Shown: positions 4,623 to 6,626 of the stretch, piece by piece
Layout of the letters: each line of letters opens with the position of its first letter
How positions within the stretch are numbered: position 1 is the first letter of the stretch
Assembly (NCBI GenBank): GCA_028682985.1
Contig: JAJRAE010000137.1
Location: 1 to 6,626, forward strand
Reading direction: 5' to 3'
DNA from: Methanobacterium sp.
Lineage (GTDB): Archaea > Methanobacteriota > Methanobacteria > Methanobacteriales > Methanobacteriaceae
DNA length: 6,626 nucleotides
The notes under the pieces: generated by a model
What the model was told of the DNA's origin: nothing
The model's database searches: none
Seen by the model: only the letters and a program-made list of their open reading frames with translations
Program-made: the position numbers and the translations under genes

Positions 4623-6380
4623 ATGAACATAACATCATTAATACAAGAAGCAGATGACCATTTAAACTATAAACGACCCTGGCTTAAATTTTATAATAAA
4701 AATACACCAGCTAATCTAAGTTATCCAGATAAAACTATTTATGAAATGTTATCCGCCCGGGCAGAGAAGGATCCAGAATACGTGGCCCTGGAATTCATGG
4801 GTAAAAAGACCAAATACCAAAAACTTCACAAACAAGTGGATGACTGTGCAAAGGCATTATCAGAAATCGGGGTGACCGATAAGGATGCAGTGACTATTTG
4901 CATGCCCAACACTCCCCATGCTGTGATAATGTTTTATGCCGTAAACAAACTGGGCGCCATTGCCAATATGATCCATCCTCTCAGCGCCCCCCGGGAAATG
5001 GAGTTTTACCTGAAAAACGTGGACAGTAAATATATTATTATCGGAAACTTTTCTTACATGAACCTGCAGAAGGTGGAAGAAAATTTAGACCTCAAAAAAG
5101 TAATTATAGCTAAAATAAGCGACTTTCTAGGTAAAAGAATGACCATGGGCTTCTGGGCACTGGAAGGCCATAAAATCCCCAAGATCAACTATAAAGAAAA
5201 TGATTTACTTATCTCCTGGAAGAATTTCATGGATTTGGGAGCAAAATCCCATCAGTTTATTAATAGTAATATGAAATGCGGTGATGGTGCGGTGGTGCTG
5301 TACACCGGAGGTACCACTGGAATACAGAAAGGTGTTTTATTATCAAATCATAATTTCAATGCCCTGGTTATTCAATGCCTGGCCCATTTAAATGATGAAA
5401 CCATGGGTAAGATTAAGAAGGATAAAATCATGTGCATCCTACCCATGTTCCACGGTTTTGGACTCACTGTCTGCGTGCACCTTCCATTATGTGTGGGGGC
5501 GTGTGCTATTTTAGTCCCTAAATTCAACGCCACCATATTTGCCGACATGTTCGCCAAACATAAACCTCAATACATAGCAGGGGTGCCCACCTTATACGAG
5601 GCATTACTGCGAAGTAAGAAGATGAAAAAAACTGATTTCAGTAGTTTGAAAGGGGTTTTTGCCGGGGGAGATTCAGTACCTGTTGAATTAAAGAAAAATT
5701 TTGATGAATTCATCTCCAGAAGAGGCGGTAAAGTAACTATGCAGGAAGGCTACGGATTAACTGAGACAGTAACTGTAAGCTGTCTCATCCCCAACACCAT
5801 TGATAAACCCAGCAGCATGGGAATTCCATTGCCTGATATGATCTATAAAATAGTTAAAGAAGGTACAGTTGAGGACCTCCCTCCAGGAGAAGATGGTGAG
5901 ATCTGCATCACCGGCCCTACAGTAATGCTGGAATATTACAAGAATCCCGCAGAAACTGAAAAAGTAATAAAGACACATAACGACGGATTTAAATGGTGTC
6001 ATACTGGTGATTTGGGTTGTATGGATGAGGATGGTTTTTTTTATTTCAAATCCCGGATTAAACGGATGATTAAAAGTTCTGGATATTCTGTTTTTCCCAC
6101 CCAGATCGAAAACGTGATCAACAAGCATCAGGCTGTTTCCCTGTCCTGCGTCATCGGCGTACCAGATAAATACCAGATCGAGAAAATTAAAGCATTCATA
6201 GTTCTAAAGAAAGGCTACACAGATGCTGAAAAAGTAAAAACTGAAATCATGGATCTGTGCCGGGAATATCTGGCCATATGGAGTGTTCCCCGGGAGATTG
6301 AGATTAGGGAGGAACTGCCCATCACCATGGTGGGCAAGGTTGACTGGTTAAAACTGAAAAAGGAATATTCTGAAGTGTAA
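4623..6380 (+). CDS. AMP-forming acyl-CoA/aryl-CoA ligase-like enzyme (ANL superfamily)
   Basis: This is a full-length adenylate-forming enzyme of 585 residues, expected to turn a carboxylic acid plus ATP into an acyl-adenylate and then an acyl thioester, usually with CoA. Motifs in order are the P-loop YTGGTTGIQKG (227-237), with Gly for the usual Ser and Gln for the usual Pro; EGYGLTET (375-382); TGDLG (461-465); SRIKRMIKSSGY (477-488), the hinge region; and PITMVGKVDW with the likely catalytic Lys572. All core residues are present, so it should be active. No carrier domain follows, and the sequence does not define the substrate. ATG 4623 is preferred because GGGGAAG (4607-4613) lies 9 bases upstream; the in-frame ATG at 4605 would add MGKYCS and has no clear binding site. 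It lies 89 bases after the acyltransferase and is probably cotranscribed. Confidence 0.88.
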   Translation: MNITSLIQEADDHLNYKRPWLKFYNKNTPANLSYPDKTIYEMLSARAEKDPEYVALEFMGKKTKYQKLHKQVDDCAKALSEIGVTDKDAVTICMPNTPHAVIMFYAVNKLGAIANMIHPLSAPREMEFYLKNVDSKYIIIGNFSYMNLQKVEENLDLKKVIIAKISDFLGKRMTMGFWALEGHKIPKINYKENDLLISWKNFMDLGAKSHQFINSNMKCGDGAVVLYTGGTTGIQKGVLLSNHNFNALVIQCLAHLNDETMGKIKKDKIMCILPMFHGFGLTVCVHLPLCVGACAILVPKFNATIFADMFAKHKPQYIAGVPTLYEALLRSKKMKKTDFSSLKGVFAGGDSVPVELKKNFDEFISRRGGKVTMQEGYGLTETVTVSCLIPNTIDKPSSMGIPLPDMIYKIVKEGTVEDLPPGEDGEICITGPTVMLEYYKNPAETEKVIKTHNDGFKWCHTGDLGCMDEDGFFYFKSRIKRMIKSSGYSVFPTQIENVINKHQAVSLSCVIGVPDKYQIEKIKAFIVLKKGYTDAEKVKTEIMDLCREYLAIWSVPREIEIREELPITMVGKVDWLKLKKEYSEV

Positions 6381-6394
6381 TTATTATTCAGATG

Positions 6395-6401
6395 AAAAAA
6401 A
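6395..6401 (-). terminator. T-tract terminator for the right-edge minus-strand gene
   Basis: Seven A on the plus strand read as seven T on the minus strand, 24 bases beyond the stop of the minus-strand gene. Confidence 0.4.
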
Positions 6402-6418
6402 TATGCAATATAAATAAA

Positions 6419-6438
6419 TCTTTTCCTATTTCTTTTTT
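6419..6438 (+). terminator. T-rich terminator of the ligase transcript
   Basis: Runs of four and six T (6421-6424, 6433-6438) lie 40-58 bases after the ligase stop and overlap the last codons of the convergent gene. It is the only T-rich stretch available on this strand after the ligase. Confidence 0.35.
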
Positions 6439-6626
6439 GGTAATAGAAACTCTGCTATGCCGTATCCCTCATTTCCATCCCAATTATATCTGGACAGGGT
6501 TTCTATGAGGATCATGTTTTCATCCACCGGTATCATACCGTATCTTACCACCTCTCCCTCTACCAGATATTTCTGTTCTGTTTTATCATAAAGGGCCATG
6601 GTGAATTTCTGTGGTATTCCCTCCTG
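6426..6626 (-). CDS. C-terminal fragment of an unrecognised protein
   Basis: The minus strand is open for 66 codons from the right edge to the TAG at 6428-6426, and no start is needed inside the window. The fragment reads QEGIPQKFTMALYDKTEQKY at its start and ends IAEFLLPKKK. Alternating strands (KYLVEGEVVRYGMI, NMILIETLSRYNW) and the late GYGIAEF motif suggest the last strands of a beta-barrel or sandwich. It is vaguely like lipocalin-type hydratase-like proteins that end in a Gly-Tyr-Gly-(hydrophobic)-x-Glu motif, but this recollection is weak. Its composition and mixed codon use are those of a real gene, not a shadow frame. It converges with the ligase gene, with 45 bases between stops, so it belongs to a different transcription unit. 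Confidence 0.62.
   Translation of the reverse strand, partial: QEGIPQKFTMALYDKTEQKYLVEGEVVRYGMIPVDENMILIETLSRYNWDGNEGYGIAEFLLPKKK

Noticed and set aside
5372..6128. Minus-strand open frames within the ligase gene (5372-5557 and 5757-6128)
   Set aside because: They are shadows of a gene whose plus-strand product has every core motif of its family.

Overview
The window looks like chromosomal DNA from a pseudomurein-walled methanogen of the order Methanobacteriales, most like Methanobacterium or a close relative. The main evidence is the first gene, which carries pseudomurein-binding repeats and a transglutaminase-like Cys-His-Asp domain, a combination known from these archaea. Supporting signs are AT-rich spacers with A/T-rich TATA-like boxes, bare T-tracts at gene ends, and apparent use of TTG starts. 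I see no rRNA, tRNA, CRISPR array, insertion sequence or phage gene.

Layout. (1) Bases 2-817, plus strand: 3' end of a secreted wall-binding cysteine peptidase/transglutaminase-like protein, cut by the left edge. (2) 1042-1248, plus: an unrecognised 68-residue cytosolic protein preceded by an AT-rich leader with a hairpin. (3) 1645-2793, plus: a very acidic predicted secreted protein with a 17-residue repeat rich in Asp, Glu and Tyr. (4) 2896-3168, minus: a stand-alone ATP-cone domain, converging on gene 3. (5) 3169-3582: a divergent AT-rich spacer holding three TATA-like boxes and two perfect palindromes. (6) 3583-4533 and 4623-6380, plus: a probable two-gene unit made of a lipoyl-less acyltransferase of the E2/chloramphenicol-acetyltransferase fold and an AMP-forming acyl-CoA/aryl-CoA ligase-like enzyme. 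(7) 6426-6626, minus: C-terminal end of an unrecognised protein, cut by the right edge.

How the genes may work together. Genes 1 and 3 are cell-surface proteins but each appears to be its own transcription unit. The clearest functional pair is the acyltransferase and the ligase. The ligase has all the core motifs for activating a carboxylic acid with ATP. The acyltransferase keeps the E2-like fold motifs but has Glu where the catalytic His of DHRxxDG normally sits. A near-identical 19-bp element lies upstream of both genes, and in front of the acyltransferase it overlaps a palindrome placed between the TATA box and the expected transcription start. The most interesting prospect here is a regulated acyl-activation/acyl-transfer pair of unknown substrate. 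This is inference; the sequence does not reveal the acid or the acceptor.
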